Of a stretch of DNA of 14,340 nt, positions 14,060 through 14,340 are shown piece by piece. Within the stretch, counting starts at the first letter, position 1; each line of letters opens with the position of its first letter. Source of the DNA: Dehalococcoides mccartyi (GTDB taxonomy: Bacteria > Chloroflexota > Dehalococcoidia > UBA2979). A model generated the notes under the pieces. It worked only from the letters and a program-made list of their open reading frames with translations. It was not told where the DNA came from and ran no database searches. The stretch spans positions 1-14,340 of the forward strand of contig CAMDAY010000030.1 in assembly GCA_945888895.1 (NCBI GenBank), read 5' to 3'. Both the position numbers and the translations under genes were made by a program.

Positions 14060-14340
14060 ATGGATCAGGCACTGCACGGCTTCCGGATCCTCGACCTGAG
14101 CCAGGGTCTCGCCGGGCCCGCGGGGGCGAAGTTGCTCGCCGACTTCGGCGCCGAGGTGATCAAGGTCGAGCCACCGTCCGGAGACTGCGCCCGCGCGCTG
14201 GGCCCTTTTCTCGGCGACATCGAGGATCCCGAGCAGAGCGCGCTGTTCCTGAACACGAACCGCAACAAGCTCGGCATCACGCTGGATGTGTGGACGCCGA
14301 AGGGGCGCGCGCTCCTCGACCGGCTCGTCGAGCAGGCCGA
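14060..14340 (+). CDS. Family III CoA-transferase (CaiB/BaiF), N-terminal part, runs off window
   Basis: Ninety-three residues are visible before the window ends. MDQALHGFRILDLSQ starts the protein; 'GPAGAKLLADFGAEVIKVEPPSGD' follows (about 20-43). Together they form the Rossmann-like N-terminal half that is highly conserved in CaiB/BaiF proteins, and 'NRNKLGITLDV' (about 69-79) matches the next family block (NKRSIALDL in the gene at 7395). The CoA-transfer Asp lies beyond the visible part, so transferase versus racemase cannot be decided. ATG 14060 is preceded by GGAGG at a short 3-nt spacing and by a leader hairpin. It is divergent from the alpha/beta hydrolase operon, 158 nt away, and probably serves the same pathway by activating a carboxylic acid with CoA. 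Confidence 0.92.
   Translation, partial: MDQALHGFRILDLSQGLAGPAGAKLLADFGAEVIKVEPPSGDCARALGPFLGDIEDPEQSALFLNTNRNKLGITLDVWTPKGRALLDRLVEQA

Noticed and set aside
1..14340. CRISPR arrays, tRNA or rRNA genes, insertion sequences, integrase or phage genes, defence systems
   Set aside because: No regularly spaced repeats, cloverleaf sequences, transposase motifs or terminal inverted repeats were seen. Every substantial stretch is accounted for by metabolic or transport genes.

Overview
This is GC-rich bacterial chromosomal DNA with strong G/C preference at third codon positions, short intergenic gaps and several GTG or TTG start options. There are no rRNA, tRNA, phage, transposase or CRISPR sequences. 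The mix of family III CoA-transferases, amidohydrolases, a P450, an amidase, an aldo/keto reductase and MFS carriers suggests a metabolically versatile heterotroph. It resembles gene content of environmental Chloroflexota (Dehalococcoidia/Tepidiformia-like, SAR202-like) or high-GC Actinomycetota. That assignment is inference from gene content and base composition only, and no marker gene is present.

Layout, left to right. (1) 1-222: tail of an MFS carrier cut by the window edge, then a complete MFS exporter-type carrier (404-1630) and a stand-alone amidase-signature hydrolase (1746-3164), all on +. (2) A family I CoA-transferase (3178-4482, -) converges on the amidase. It is divergent from an OFA/monocarboxylate-like MFS carrier (4796-6136, +) across a 313-nt gap holding a good promoter and a double-hairpin palindromic element. 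(3) An aldo/keto reductase (6274-7218, -) converges on that carrier across a probable terminator. It is divergent from a family III CoA-transferase/racemase-like gene (7395-8630, +), which is followed by a COG3618-type amidohydrolase (8711-9739, +). (4) On -, a tight set reading right to left: alpha/beta hydrolase (13901-13023), SDR/epimerase (12955-11942), ACMSD-like amidohydrolase (11942-10977) and cytochrome P450 (10962-9766). The middle junction is a TAATG stop/start overlap. (5) A second family III CoA-transferase starts divergently at 14060 and runs off the window.

Together this reads as an accessory catabolic region: uptake carriers, oxidation (P450, AKR, SDR), hydrolysis or decarboxylation (amidase, alpha/beta hydrolase, two metal-dependent amidohydrolases) and CoA activation (three CoA-transferases). 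The substrate cannot be read from the sequence. The strongest candidate for an undescribed system is the four-gene minus-strand operon with its divergent CoA-transferase. Two proteins also lack a residue normally essential to their family: the CoA-transferase at 7395 has Gly176 at the catalytic Asp position, and the P450 has Pro242 in place of the I-helix Thr.
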